Shown here piece after piece: positions 1 to 9,845 of a DNA stretch of 64,000 nucleotides (within the stretch, counting starts at the first letter, position 1; each line of letters begins with the position of its first letter). Both the position numbers and the translations under genes were made by a program. The notes beneath the pieces were generated by a model, which made no database searches, was not told the origin of the DNA, and saw nothing but the letters and a program-made list of their open reading frames with translations. The stretch is taken from NCBI GenBank assembly GCA_037190845.1, contig JBBCJI010000001.1, forward strand, positions 186,001 through 250,000, written 5' to 3'. This stretch comes from JBEBVQ01 sp037190845. GTDB taxonomy: Bacteria; Bacteroidota; Bacteroidia; Chitinophagales; Chitinophagaceae.

Positions 1-37
1 GTAACCCTGCTTAGATAAAAAATAAAGATCAGAAGAG

Positions 38-3000
38 ATGAAAAAACAATACTCGCTATTAACCCTGTTTATCCTCTTTTTGTTTACCAGCCGGATATAT
101 GCTATGACCGGCGCCGATCTCCGCTATGAGTATGTGAACGACTCTACTTACCGGTTTTACTACCGGATGTACCAGGAATGCAGCGCATTTCCCGAACCTA
201 ATTTTGTAAGCATGTGTTACCGGAATACCACATGCGGTGGTATCTGGTACACGCAGTTTTTGTATAAGCTGCCGTTTACACCGGATGGCAGTCCGAACGG
301 TCAGATGGTAGACGCAGGCTGTGCCGGTCAGCCGAATAGCTGTACCGATCCCGCCTCGTCCCTGAAAATGTACCGGGAATGGTGGTACGGAGAAGAGGTG
401 ACCTTAAACCAGCCGTGTGACCGGTGGATATTTTCAGTAAACCGGGAGCGGGATGAGCCGGGAACGAATCTGGCGGTGCTTCCGCCTTTGGATTATAATC
501 TCTATGTCGAGGTAACGATTGATAATCTGAATGCACCACGCCAGTCAGGCCCTTATTTTTCATCGCCCGTACCGGTATATGCCTGCGATGGAGCGCCATT
601 CAATTATAACCACGGTGTGATTGATCCGGATGGCGATTCCCTCGTATATTCTGTTATTCAGCCCAGAAGCGCTACCTGGGATTTTTATGTTATCTGCGCA
701 GGTTATCCGCCGCTTACCATGCCGTTTTCAGGAGTTCAGTATAATCTTACCGATAACCCGCTTGCCACCAATAATACTTTCAGCATAGATGCGGCAACAG
801 GAGATATCCGTTTTACTCCTGCAGGTGTGCAGCAATCATATATTGCTTACCGGGTAGATAAGTACCGGAATGGTGCTTTGATCGGTTCTGTAACACGGGA
901 ATCACGTATCGAGGTGCGCAATTGTACCAGCCCTGATCCCACATTTACATTCGACCGCAGCTCTGTGCAGGGGGGAAGCATGACCGGCGATACTTTGTTT
1001 GTCTGCGGAAACACACAGGTGGATTTTTGCTTTACGGCCGCGACCGGCGTGGCAGGAACTGTGTATAAGGTAAAAGACAATGGAAAATTCTCCCTGAAAG
1101 GAGCGGCTATTACCTATCAGAACCAGGGCAGCGGGTCGGTAACGGGTTGTGTATCCTGGGTGCCCCAGGCATTGGATACGGGCTTCCGTTATTTTACGGT
1201 TCATGTCAAGGACAGCACCTGCAACACGCCTGGTTACACACCCGTAATACAGACATTCCGTGTGCCGGTATATGTACGGCCGGGAACTGTGATCTCTGCG
1301 ACAGATACAGCGGTCTGTCCTGGTGCAGAGATAACGCTTACTGCCTCCGGCGGCGACGGATTTAGCTGGTCTTCAAATCCCTCGTCTGCATTTTCGTGCA
1401 CATCATGTCCGGTTACCACCACCACGGTTCATGAAACTACCCGGTATATTGTTTCCTCGAATCTTGGGAATGGTTGCCGTAACCGGGATACGGTTACAGT
1501 GATCGTAGACAATTCCAATTATGTAACAGCATCCCCCGATACAATTGTATTGTGCAACGGAGCGGATTATGTACAACTCTCCGCCGAAGCGCATGGCCCG
1601 AAGCCATTGAAGGAGCCCGCGTGCGGCGCTTTCAGTCCTGCGTGCAACGGCCCCCGTGATACCATATGGATGGCACAGAGCAGCAGTAACAGCAACAGTA
1701 ATAATGCCCATTATACCTGGGCGCCTTATTGGGGGCCGTTTTACCAGTATTTCCGTACACAGAGAATGCAGGTGATATACCGGAAGGAAGATTTGAAGAG
1801 CCAGAACATGCAACCAGGAACGCTCCAGAGTCTGGCGCTTAATTTTGCCGCTTTTAACGGAGTGAATCCTACATTCAATAATGTGAAGATCTCATTACGT
1901 TGCACGGAGAAGTTCGAATATGTAACCCCAACACAGGGTGAATTTGAGATCGGTCTGACAGAAGTATACACTGCAGCCAGCGTCACACTACAGCCCGGCT
2001 GGAATGAATTTGAATTCCAGGTGCCCTATGATTATGATACGTCCAAGCACCTGGTGGTACAGTTCTGTTATAGCGGTGTGACGCCTTATAGCGGCAATTC
2101 CAATGGTGGTATGTTGCCGATCTATTATGTTGTCACTCCCTATAATTCTTCCATTGCTGCCGGACAGGAAGCTGCGGGCAACGCCTGCTCCAGCCCGCTC
2201 GGCACAGTGAGGACCGGCACCCGCCGGCCGGATATCCGTTTCTCCTATTGCGCGCTTCCGGAGGTGGATTTCCGTTATACCTGGGCGCCTCCTGACGGCA
2301 TGGATGACCCCGGCGCGTCTGCCACCGGTGTCTATGCGGACTCGACAACCTGGTTTGTCGTTACTACCAAAGGCAGGAACGGCTGTGAGGTGAAAGACTC
2401 CATACTGGTGTATATCCCGGATAATCATTTCCGCCTTGAACCGGAAACGGCTGAGGTATGTGAAGGGGAGGCCGCGGAGATCGAAGTGAAAGACGGGTAT
2501 TATCACACCTGGTATACCGAAGATTTTTTACATCCGGAAGGATTCAGTTGTACGGATTGCCCCCGGCCACAGATTACAGCTCCGGTTGGCGTAAGCCGTT
2601 ACCATGTGGATGTCCGGGATTATTTCGGTTGTGGTGACACCCTTACGGCAATGGTCAGGGTATTACCTTCTCCGGCGGTACGCATCCTGAATAATGATAC
2701 ACTGATCAATTACGGAGACCAGATACAATTGGTTGCAGAAGGTACTTCCAATTATTTATGGACGCCTTCGGCGCCGCTCAATGATCCCCAGCGTCCGGAT
2801 CCGATTGCGGCGCCTCTTGTAACGACGTTATTTATCGTGGCCGGCTACGAACCGGAAGGTTGTCCGCCCAAGTACGATTCCGTATGGGTGCGTGTGAACC
2901 TGCGCGAGCAGATCCAGATACCCTCTGCGTTCTCACCGAACGGAGACGGATTGAATGATATCTTCCGCATCGCTAACCTGAAATTCAGCAAGATTTTATT

Positions 3001-3181
3001 GTTCCAGGTATTTAACCGGTGGGGAGAAGAAGTATACCGGGCGCCGCTGGGGATGAATGGATGGGATGGAACCTGGAATGGAATGAACCAGCCGGTAGGA
3101 ACTTACTTTTATAATATACAGGTAGCATTCCCGGATAATTCTATGGAAACATTCAAGGGAGATGTTACCCTGGTCAGGTAA
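38..3181 (+). CDS. Large gliding-type T9SS cargo protein (type B sorting domain)
   Basis: A 1047-residue predicted secreted surface protein. Residues 1-22 form a signal peptide (MKKQ start, hydrophobic core, cleavage near IYA|M). A conserved N-terminal domain follows (about 23-300) that is clearly homologous to the N-terminus of the protein at 23725-26871: both have DSVR/VSMCYRN-like, W-W and PDGxPNG motifs and a DPDGDSLVY segment. The middle holds Cys-rich Ig/PKD-like modules with repeated CPGAEITL- and CEGEAAEI-type starts. The last ~90 residues match the gliding-motility CHU_C/type B CTD: PSAFSPNGDGLNDIF, then FNRWGEEVY, WDGTWNG and a terminal KGDVTLVR. Proteins with this CTD are exported across the outer membrane by the type IX system and attached to the surface or released. 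Many act as adhesins, but the ligand here is unknown. The gene stands alone, with no porP beside it. Confidence 0.9.
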   Translation: MKKQYSLLTLFILFLFTSRIYAMTGADLRYEYVNDSTYRFYYRMYQECSAFPEPNFVSMCYRNTTCGGIWYTQFLYKLPFTPDGSPNGQMVDAGCAGQPNSCTDPASSLKMYREWWYGEEVTLNQPCDRWIFSVNRERDEPGTNLAVLPPLDYNLYVEVTIDNLNAPRQSGPYFSSPVPVYACDGAPFNYNHGVIDPDGDSLVYSVIQPRSATWDFYVICAGYPPLTMPFSGVQYNLTDNPLATNNTFSIDAATGDIRFTPAGVQQSYIAYRVDKYRNGALIGSVTRESRIEVRNCTSPDPTFTFDRSSVQGGSMTGDTLFVCGNTQVDFCFTAATGVAGTVYKVKDNGKFSLKGAAITYQNQGSGSVTGCVSWVPQALDTGFRYFTVHVKDSTCNTPGYTPVIQTFRVPVYVRPGTVISATDTAVCPGAEITLTASGGDGFSWSSNPSSAFSCTSCPVTTTTVHETTRYIVSSNLGNGCRNRDTVTVIVDNSNYVTASPDTIVLCNGADYVQLSAEAHGPKPLKEPACGAFSPACNGPRDTIWMAQSSSNSNSNNAHYTWAPYWGPFYQYFRTQRMQVIYRKEDLKSQNMQPGTLQSLALNFAAFNGVNPTFNNVKISLRCTEKFEYVTPTQGEFEIGLTEVYTAASVTLQPGWNEFEFQVPYDYDTSKHLVVQFCYSGVTPYSGNSNGGMLPIYYVVTPYNSSIAAGQEAAGNACSSPLGTVRTGTRRPDIRFSYCALPEVDFRYTWAPPDGMDDPGASATGVYADSTTWFVVTTKGRNGCEVKDSILVYIPDNHFRLEPETAEVCEGEAAEIEVKDGYYHTWYTEDFLHPEGFSCTDCPRPQITAPVGVSRYHVDVRDYFGCGDTLTAMVRVLPSPAVRILNNDTLINYGDQIQLVAEGTSNYLWTPSAPLNDPQRPDPIAAPLVTTLFIVAGYEPEGCPPKYDSVWVRVNLREQIQIPSAFSPNGDGLNDIFRIANLKFSKILLFQVFNRWGEEVYRAPLGMNGWDGTWNGMNQPVGTYFYNIQVAFPDNSMETFKGDVTLVR

Positions 3182-3353
3182 AAGCAAAACATGAACACCA
3201 GATTTATAGATTATAAATATACAGCACACCGGAAGCCTGGTGCATATACGATGGATAATGCAATAAAAAGCAGCTGTTTCCTTTTCGGAACATGCTGCGG
3301 CATTATAGAAAAATGTCTATTTTTATTTCCGTTGTATAGTATGGTTATTCCTG

Positions 3354-5396
3354 GTGCAGATAAAATTGATATATAAGACGTTTTTCTGTGGACTGCTCTG
3401 TTCCCTTTTGTGCGGTAACATCCTGATGCCTGTATCTGCGCAGGAAACTCCGGCAATAATCCATACAGAAGAGCCACGGACATACACACCTGAGGATAGT
3501 ATGGCTATTGAGGACTTGATTACGAAGGCCAACCGTGTAAGATGGACGATACCGGACAGTGCTATGCGTCTTTTTAATAAGGCTGTAGAAATGTCCAAGA
3601 GTCTGCGTTTTACTACAGGTGTCGCGCTTGCATATCTGAATATGGGTATCTCTCAGGTTGGTCAGGGGCAATATGATAAAGCATTTGCTTATTATGCAGA
3701 TGCTTACCCGTATAGTCTTCAAAGCCCGATCCATACATCTCTTGTTCCTACCATAAACATCAATATCGGAGCAACCTATTATTACATGGGCGAGTATGCT
3801 CAGTCTGCGCGTTATTATTACCAGGCGATCCGCTACCTGTTGCAATATGAACCTGATAATATCAATATGCCCATCACATACAGTAATCTGGGCGCTGTAT
3901 TGAACAGACTGGGTGTGCACGACCAGGCCTTTTACTACCTGGAGAAGGCAGAGGTTTTATCGCGAAGACATAAAATGACATATCCGCTGGCACTTACGCT
4001 CGTTAATAAAGGCGAGGCATATATTGCTACCGGAGATACCACAAGTGGTATACGTTGTTATGAAGAGGCATTGGCTGTATCACGAAAAGAAAATTTCATA
4101 GAACTTCAGCAGGCTTTATACAGCAGTCAGGGTGAATTGCTTTTAAGTAAGAAGAAAATAAAAGAGGCTATTGGTTACTTTAACAAAGCGCTTTCCGTTG
4201 ACAGTAACGCGAATCCCTATTATGCAAGCATCATACCTTATTATAGTCTGGGAAGGGCTTACTACCTTTTGAAAGATTACACGAATGCAGAAATGTATCT
4301 GACGAAGGGTATAAGCCGGGCGGAGCAATTGGGTATGCTGGATAATAAAGCGGATGCCCATCGTACGCTGGCTGCTATCTATGAGGCCACCGGCCGCTAT
4401 CCAGCTTCTGTAAATCAGATGCACATATATCTCGGATTGAAGGACAGCCTGATGAACAAAGAGCGGATCCAGGCGATCAATCAGTTAAACATAAGATATC
4501 AGACGGTACAAAAAGACAAGGAGCTGGCAGAGAAACAACTGCTGATCGCCCGGCAGCAGCACCAGATCTCCGGGAAAAACACACTGATCGGGATCATTTC
4601 CCTGAGTACGCTGTTGTTTACTGTATTATCACTGTTGCTATGGGTACTATACCGGAATAAACATCATAAGCACCGGCTTCAGGAAGAAAGGCTTCGAACG
4701 ATGGAGCGGGAAGAAGAAATAAAGCTGATGCAGGCGCTGATGCAGGGAGAAGAAAAAGAAAGAACACGCATTGCACAGGAATTGCACGATGGCATCGGCG
4801 GTATGCTCGCTGCCATACAGATGCATTTCAGTGCCTCCCGCAACAGGCAGCACGACGCCGTGCCGGCACAGCATAATATGGATGAGATCATGAAGATGCT
4901 TGAGAATACGGCAGACGAAGTCCGGAAGACTGCACACAACCTCATGCCCGATATCCTGATCAAGTACAGCTTCGAAGAAGCGCTGCAGCTTTATTGTGAG
5001 CATATCAATTCCGGTAGTAAGCTCCAGATAGACCTGCAGATACATGGTACGATTAACACGCTGCCTAAATCCGTTGAGCTTTCGCTCTACCGTATCGTGC
5101 AGGAGCTGATACAGAATATTATCAAACATGCCGGCGCCAGCCAGGCCATCATCCAGGTCAATCAGCAGGAAACAGCGCTCAGCATTATGATAGAGGACAA
5201 TGGTACCGGTTTCCGTTCCGGCGATGATTATACCGGCATCGGGCTGCAAAATCTCCGGTCGCGGGTACAGGCTTTACAGGGTTTTCTTTCTATCGAATCT
5301 GCCGCAGGCGCCGGAACTACCGTATATATGGAGTTTGAAACAGAAAAAATCAACAGGACGGCTGCTGCGCATGCTGCCGGAGAAATACCGGAGTAA
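3354..5396 (+). CDS. TPR-containing sensor histidine kinase (HisKA_3 / NarL-type)
   Basis: A 680-residue membrane sensor kinase. It starts with GTG; no nearer ATG is in frame, and the first ~29 residues make a signal sequence ending VSA|Q. Residues ~45-370 carry tetratricopeptide repeats (YLNMGISQVGQGQYDKAFAYY-like units), predicted periplasmic. One membrane helix lies at ~409-433 and is followed by a charged coiled coil. The dimerisation/phosphoacceptor segment ERTRIAQELHDGIGG places the phosphorylated His at residue 478. The C-terminal HATPase has an N-box (ELIQNIIKHAG) and a G-box (IEDNGTGF, GIGLQNL). Kinases of this type normally phosphorylate a LuxR-type response regulator, but none lies next to it, so it is an orphan here. 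The TPR signal input is unknown. The downstream lipoprotein gene is convergent and only 28 bp away. Confidence 0.88.
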   Translation: MQIKLIYKTFFCGLLCSLLCGNILMPVSAQETPAIIHTEEPRTYTPEDSMAIEDLITKANRVRWTIPDSAMRLFNKAVEMSKSLRFTTGVALAYLNMGISQVGQGQYDKAFAYYADAYPYSLQSPIHTSLVPTININIGATYYYMGEYAQSARYYYQAIRYLLQYEPDNINMPITYSNLGAVLNRLGVHDQAFYYLEKAEVLSRRHKMTYPLALTLVNKGEAYIATGDTTSGIRCYEEALAVSRKENFIELQQALYSSQGELLLSKKKIKEAIGYFNKALSVDSNANPYYASIIPYYSLGRAYYLLKDYTNAEMYLTKGISRAEQLGMLDNKADAHRTLAAIYEATGRYPASVNQMHIYLGLKDSLMNKERIQAINQLNIRYQTVQKDKELAEKQLLIARQQHQISGKNTLIGIISLSTLLFTVLSLLLWVLYRNKHHKHRLQEERLRTMEREEEIKLMQALMQGEEKERTRIAQELHDGIGGMLAAIQMHFSASRNRQHDAVPAQHNMDEIMKMLENTADEVRKTAHNLMPDILIKYSFEEALQLYCEHINSGSKLQIDLQIHGTINTLPKSVELSLYRIVQELIQNIIKHAGASQAIIQVNQQETALSIMIEDNGTGFRSGDDYTGIGLQNLRSRVQALQGFLSIESAAGAGTTVYMEFETEKINRTAAAHAAGEIPE

Positions 5397-5424
5397 TTTT
5401 AAACAACCGGTCTCTTGCTGGTCA

Positions 5425-5895
5425 TTATTTTACTTCCAGCAGGTCTATGGTAAATATAGTAATGGCATTGGGAGGTACGGAACTGCTTCCCTGGCTGCCG
5501 TATCCGTGCGACGGCGGGAGGTACAAGCTGATCTTTCCCCCGGCTTTGATCAGTGGAATACCCGCCTGCCAGCCACCGATCAATCCCGAAAGACCGAACG
5601 ATATATTATTGGCCTGGTCGAAAATGTCGCCGTTTTTCAGCCTGCCGATATAGTTTACCCGCACATCAGAGCAGGCATCCGGTTGTTTACCTGACCCGGG
5701 ATCTGTGATGATGTAAAAGAACCCTTTTTCATGCTGTTCGGCAACAATGCCGTTGTCATCAAGGTACTGCTGTAAGGTGGTTGTTTCCTGCGCAGGCGCG
5801 GCAGCTACTGTAATATTGCATCCCCCGTCTTCATCCTTTTTACAACTACCGGCCATTACAGATAGGCATATTACGGCATATAAAGCTTTCTTCAT
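5425..5895 (-). CDS. FKBP-type peptidyl-prolyl isomerase lipoprotein
   Basis: A 156-residue lipoprotein. The start at 5895 (MKKALYAV) gives a proper lipoprotein signal with lipobox MAGSC and a following KKDEDG. An upstream in-frame ATG at 5937 would only add 14 non-signal residues. The mature part has the FKBP fold signatures VRVNYIGRLKNGDIFDQ, FGLSGLIGGWQAGI, KISLYLPPSHGYG and a closing TIFTIDLLEVK. FKBPs isomerise X-Pro bonds and help exported proteins to fold. The lipid anchor plus absence of a +2 Asp suggests an outer-membrane periplasmic-side location, which is inference. It is slightly shorter than stand-alone FkpA proteins because it lacks their N-terminal dimerisation helices. It converges on the histidine kinase gene. 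Confidence 0.87.
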   Translation of the reverse strand: MKKALYAVICLSVMAGSCKKDEDGGCNITVAAAPAQETTTLQQYLDDNGIVAEQHEKGFFYIITDPGSGKQPDACSDVRVNYIGRLKNGDIFDQANNISFGLSGLIGGWQAGIPLIKAGGKISLYLPPSHGYGSQGSSSVPPNAITIFTIDLLEVK

Positions 5896-6088
5896 CTCGC
5901 TGTGATTGGAAACATGCAAGCTAAGCAACGATCCCAAATATTACAAACAGGATGCGCCTGCCCTGAAGGTCACCCTATACAGGTTTTCTGTTTCAGGCAA
6001 TCTCGGCATATTTTAAAAAATCTATAAATTTTTTCTGTTTAGAATTTATAAATAATGATATAAATATAACAAAAATAATTAATTATTC

Positions 6089-6119
6089 TTTGAAAATTAT
6101 TTCCCGATACTTAGTATTG
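6089..6119 (+). promoter_or_regulatory. Bacteroidetes-type promoter for the peptide-export operon
   Basis: TTTG at 6089-6092 and TAGTATTG at 6112-6119 (one mismatch to TAnnTTTG), separated by 19 bp, which is the usual -33/-7 spacing for the phylum. It sits in an AT-rich 250-bp spacer and points at the regulator gene starting at 6163. Confidence 0.65.
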
Positions 6120-6133
6120 TGGCAGATAATGAT

Positions 6134-6166
6134 ATGAAAACGAGTCCGTTAAACCAGGTAATATGA
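6134..6166 (+). other. Ten-codon leader ORF overlapping the regulator start
   Basis: ATG at 6134 opens a ten-codon frame (MKTSPLNQVI) whose TGA stop at 6164-6166 overlaps the ATG of the regulator (6163) as ATGA. It lies downstream of the predicted promoter, so it would be in the mRNA leader. Whether it is translated is unknown. The arrangement would allow translational coupling, but such a short frame can also arise by chance. Confidence 0.3.
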
Positions 6167-6489
6167 ATATACAAAAGCAGGTAGCGCAATTAAACCTTTT
6201 GCACAGGCTGATGAGTCACAAACGTACAGGTCCGCCGGATAAGTTATCCGGTATATTGGGGATGAGCAAAAGCAAGCTATATGTTGTTTTTGAAGAGCTG
6301 AAAGCCTGTGGTGCAACGATCGCCTATTCGAGAAAGCGGGAAACGTTTTACTATAAGAACAATTTTGTCATTGACGTACGTTGTGTCATGCGGCCGCTGA
6401 AACCCGGAGAAACAGACAAGCTATCCGGGGGATATACGCCGGTGTTCATTGATACACGGAACCTGTACAGTAGCATCAAAATGATATAA
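6163..6489 (+). CDS. Small winged-helix/HTH regulator of the export locus
   Basis: A 108-residue protein. Residues ~8-70 look like a helix-turn-helix/winged helix: LLHRLMSHKRTGPPDKLSG, then ILGMSKSKLYVVFEELKACG as the recognition helix region, then a two-stranded wing (ATIAYSRKRETFYYKN). Small HTH proteins like this are often found beside double-glycine peptide exporter genes in Bacteroidetes (from general knowledge of such loci). It is the first gene of the operon; the HlyD gene starts 3 bp after its stop. It may control the cluster, which is inferred from position only. No ligand or sensor domain is visible; the C-terminal 35 residues have no recognised fold. Confidence 0.72.
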   Translation: MNIQKQVAQLNLLHRLMSHKRTGPPDKLSGILGMSKSKLYVVFEELKACGATIAYSRKRETFYYKNNFVIDVRCVMRPLKPGETDKLSGGYTPVFIDTRNLYSSIKMI

Positions 6490-6492
6490 AAC

Positions 6493-7665
6493 ATGCTTCC
6501 CGGTACAAATGATTTGCTGGTATCATACCTGCCTGAGGTCCCGTTGCGGGCGAAGACCATTTACTGGATGCTGCTGGGAGGGATATGTCTGGCTATTGCG
6601 TGGTTACCTTTTCTCACCGTAGACATTTCCATAAGAACAACAGGCGTGGTGCGCCCGAAGCAGGAGCGCTTCGAGCTGAGACCACTGACGGGCGCGGTCA
6701 TAGACCGTATATATTATCGCGAGGGGGATACCGTTCCGCGCGACAGCCCTGTCATGCGCCTTTATGACACACATGCCCGGGCCAGAGCAGTATTGATACG
6801 CCATGAGCTGGAGCAACGACGGCATTTACTGCACGATTTGCAACTACTTGCCGGAAGAACGGATGGGGAGGTAATACCATATCCCGTAACGGGATTCCGG
6901 TCTGCCGTATACCGGCAGGAATGGGAACTGTATGCAGCGCAATTGCAGGAGCTGCTTGCCGGACTGAAAAAGGCCCGGCAGGAGCTTGCAGAACATAATC
7001 AACTGGTACAGGCACGGGTGATCTCCCGGAAAGAATATTATGATAAACAGGTGGAAAATGAACAGCTCGAAGCGGCTTTCCGGGCGTTTAAAAACAGCCG
7101 GGTAAACGACTGGCAACAGCAACTGATGCAATACCGGTCGGAGTATATACAGTATGAGCTGCAATGGCAGCAGCTCGTGTACGACCGCTATCAGTACGAA
7201 TTACGCGCGCCGGTTACCGGTACGTTGATGGGTATCGGCAACCGTTATCCCGGCAGCGCGGTACAGGCAGGGGAAGTACTCGGTGTGCTCTCGCCTGAGG
7301 CAAAGCTAATAGCGGAAGTTTACGTCCCGGTGCGGGATATAGGTTTATTGCGTGAAGGGCAACCGGTGCGTTATCAGGTAGAAGCATTCGATTATAAATA
7401 CTTCGGTACACTTTCCGGGCGGATTACCCATATAGATCATGATTTTACACTGCAGGGAGATAAGCCCTTTTTTAAAGTGAGGGCTGATTTTGACAGTACC
7501 CGTTTACGGCTTGAAAACGGGTATGCCGTGAAGCTGAAAAAAGGAATGACATTTCAGGCCGGATTTATTGTAACACGCCGGAGCCTGTGGCAATTATTGT
7601 TTGATACAATGGATGACTGGCTGAATCCCGGGGCGCCTCCACAGGCAGCACAGAAGGACTTGTGA
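6493..7665 (+). CDS. HlyD-family periplasmic adaptor (membrane fusion protein)
   Basis: A 390-residue adaptor for an ABC peptide exporter. A short cytosolic N-terminus is followed by one membrane helix at ~22-42, then a biotinyl/lipoyl-like half (ELRPLTGAVIDRIYYREGDTV), an extended alpha-helical hairpin (~95-230, rich in Gln/Glu/Arg with HELEQRR and KARQELAEHNQ), the second lipoyl half (YELRAPVTGTLMGI) and a beta-barrel domain (EVYVPVRDIGLLREGQPVRYQV). Such proteins bridge the inner-membrane transporter to an outer-membrane channel; no TolC-like gene lies in this cluster. Its TGA stop overlaps the GTG start of the ABC gene (GTGA), implying translational coupling. Confidence 0.9.
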   Translation: MLPGTNDLLVSYLPEVPLRAKTIYWMLLGGICLAIAWLPFLTVDISIRTTGVVRPKQERFELRPLTGAVIDRIYYREGDTVPRDSPVMRLYDTHARARAVLIRHELEQRRHLLHDLQLLAGRTDGEVIPYPVTGFRSAVYRQEWELYAAQLQELLAGLKKARQELAEHNQLVQARVISRKEYYDKQVENEQLEAAFRAFKNSRVNDWQQQLMQYRSEYIQYELQWQQLVYDRYQYELRAPVTGTLMGIGNRYPGSAVQAGEVLGVLSPEAKLIAEVYVPVRDIGLLREGQPVRYQVEAFDYKYFGTLSGRITHIDHDFTLQGDKPFFKVRADFDSTRLRLENGYAVKLKKGMTFQAGFIVTRRSLWQLLFDTMDDWLNPGAPPQAAQKDL

Positions 7666-9812
7666 AAAGGAGTATTAAAATAAGACAAAAAGACGCTACC
7701 GATTGTGGCGCCGCCTGCCTCGCCTCGGTTGCCGCCTGGTACAGGTTGCGTATACCGGTGACGCAAATACGACAATATGCCGGTACGGACCGCCGGGGAA
7801 CAACCGTTTCCGGCCTGATCGAAGCTGCTGTCCGGATCGGGATGCTGGCAAAAGGAGTAAAGGCCGGTACGGAAAGCCTGAAGCAGATACCACTCCCCGC
7901 TATTGCCCATATGAAAATGGACAGCGGTACGCTCCACTATGTCGTGATCTGTAAAGCGACGGACAATGCTGTCTGGCTTATGGATCCCGCTTACGGGAAG
8001 ATACATAAAGAAAAAACAGCGGCATTTATAAGGAAGTGGACAGGCGTATTAATATTGTTGCTGCCGGATACTTCGTTCAGGCCGGGGAGTACCATAAAAT
8101 CTGTTACGCAACGCCTGTTCCAATTGGCGTCTCCGCATACAGGGGTCATGATACAGGCTGTTGTAGGGGCCATCGTTTATACGGCGCTTGGGTTGTCAAC
8201 CTCTCTATACCTCCGGCAGATAGTGGATCATGTGCTCGTCTACGGCAACATACGCCTCCTGAATCTGTTGGGGGTGATTATGATCGTCCTGCTTGTGTTC
8301 CAGGTCATCATCGGGCATACCCGGAATATATTTGTGCTTCGTACGGGTCAGCACATGGATGCCGGTCTGATCCTGGGGTATTATCGCCACCTCTTGCAGT
8401 TGCCGCAGCGTTTTTTTGATACGATGCGCGTAGGGGAGATACTCAGCCGGATCAATGATGCAGTGAAAATACGCTTGTTCGTTAACGATGTGGCGATTGA
8501 CATCATTGTAAATGTATGTATCGTTCTGTTTTCCGTAAGCCTGCTGTTTCTTTATCACTGGAAGCTGGCACTGATTACAGCTCTTATTCTGCCGTTATAT
8601 ACAGTGATCTATATGCTCAGCAACCGCAGCAACAGGGTGTGGCAGCGAAAGCTGATGGAAGGACATGCCGCGTTGGAAACACAATTGGTGGAAAGTCTCA
8701 ATAATATCGGCACCATCAAGCGGCTTGGATTGGAGGTGCATACTTTTGATCGTGCAGAGACACATTTTGTACATCTGTTGCGTACTGTCTATAAGAGCAG
8801 CGTACGCATCCTGTATTCCGGAAGCGCTTCGGAATTCGTGACCAGGTTGTTTACTATTATCGTATTATGGAGCGGCAGCTTTTTTGTGATCGGCCGGACC
8901 ATGTCGCCGGGTGAGCTGCTTTCTTTTTATGCCCTGCTGGGCTATTTTACCGGACCTGCGGTACAGTTGATCGCAGTGAATAGGCAGGTGCAGGATGCGC
9001 TGATTGCAGCGGAACGATTGTTTGAGATCATAGACCTCGAACGGGAATCCGGAGCTGATACCGGGCTTGATCTGGCCCCTGATACAGTACAGGGTGGTAT
9101 CCGGCTTGACGGCGTACATTTTCGTTACGGTACGCGTACGCCCGTGCTGCGTGGTCTGGATATGTATATACCGGAAGGCACTTGTGCCGGTGTGGTAGGA
9201 GCAAGCGGATGCGGCAAATCCACCTTGCTGTCTTTGTTGCATAAACTCTACCCGTTACAGGCGGGAACCATAACAGTCGGAGGACATGATATCCGTTATA
9301 TTACCAGCACCAGCCTGCGTCGTATGGTCGGTGTGGTACCACAGCACACCGATCTGTTTGCCGGTACGATTGCCGAAAATATTGCTGCAGGTGATCCGGA
9401 ACCCAAGCTGCAGAAGATCGTGCATATGGCCCGTCTGCTGGGTTTGCATACATTTATAGAAAGCCTGCCGGATCATTATCATACATTCCTGGAAGAGCAG
9501 GGCGGTAATCTGTCGGGCGGCCAGAAGCAACGTATCGCTATTGCCCGTGCATTATACCGGAATCCCGAAGTCTTGGCGCTCGATGAAGCTACTTCATCCC
9601 TGGATGCGGAAAGCGAAAAGGGTGTGCAGCAGGCATTGGACTGGTACAAGACACAGGGGAAGACGGTACTGGTTATTGCACACAGGCTGACCACTATTAA
9701 GGATTGTGATATCATTTTTGTCTTGCACGACGGGGTTGTGGCTGAGCAGGGTACACATCGTGAACTGGTTGAAAAAGGAGGAATGTATGCCGCTATGTGG
9801 TCGTTACGGTAA
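7662..9812 (+). CDS. Peptidase (C39)-containing ABC exporter of double-glycine peptides
   Basis: A 716-residue bacteriocin-type exporter with a GTG start coupled to the adaptor gene. The N-terminal C39 cysteine peptidase (1-~135) is apparently intact: QKDATDCGAAC with the catalytic Cys at 15 and an oxyanion Gln at 9, LHYVVI with the His, and MDPAYG with the Asp. A six-helix ABC membrane domain follows (~160-440), including the RVGEILSRIND coupling-helix motif. The nucleotide-binding domain has Walker A GASGCGKST (~513-521), signature LSGGQ (~617-621), Walker B VLALDEA (~637-643) and the H-loop AHRL. The family cuts precursors after a Gly-Gly motif during export, and a matching precursor lies 183 bp downstream. 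This match of enzyme and substrate is the strongest link within the locus. Confidence 0.95.
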   Translation: MKRSIKIRQKDATDCGAACLASVAAWYRLRIPVTQIRQYAGTDRRGTTVSGLIEAAVRIGMLAKGVKAGTESLKQIPLPAIAHMKMDSGTLHYVVICKATDNAVWLMDPAYGKIHKEKTAAFIRKWTGVLILLLPDTSFRPGSTIKSVTQRLFQLASPHTGVMIQAVVGAIVYTALGLSTSLYLRQIVDHVLVYGNIRLLNLLGVIMIVLLVFQVIIGHTRNIFVLRTGQHMDAGLILGYYRHLLQLPQRFFDTMRVGEILSRINDAVKIRLFVNDVAIDIIVNVCIVLFSVSLLFLYHWKLALITALILPLYTVIYMLSNRSNRVWQRKLMEGHAALETQLVESLNNIGTIKRLGLEVHTFDRAETHFVHLLRTVYKSSVRILYSGSASEFVTRLFTIIVLWSGSFFVIGRTMSPGELLSFYALLGYFTGPAVQLIAVNRQVQDALIAAERLFEIIDLERESGADTGLDLAPDTVQGGIRLDGVHFRYGTRTPVLRGLDMYIPEGTCAGVVGASGCGKSTLLSLLHKLYPLQAGTITVGGHDIRYITSTSLRRMVGVVPQHTDLFAGTIAENIAAGDPEPKLQKIVHMARLLGLHTFIESLPDHYHTFLEEQGGNLSGGQKQRIAIARALYRNPEVLALDEATSSLDAESEKGVQQALDWYKTQGKTVLVIAHRLTTIKDCDIIFVLHDGVVAEQGTHRELVEKGGMYAAMWSLR

Positions 9813-9845
9813 TTTTTTCTCATGTATTTTAAAATAATGCACGCT

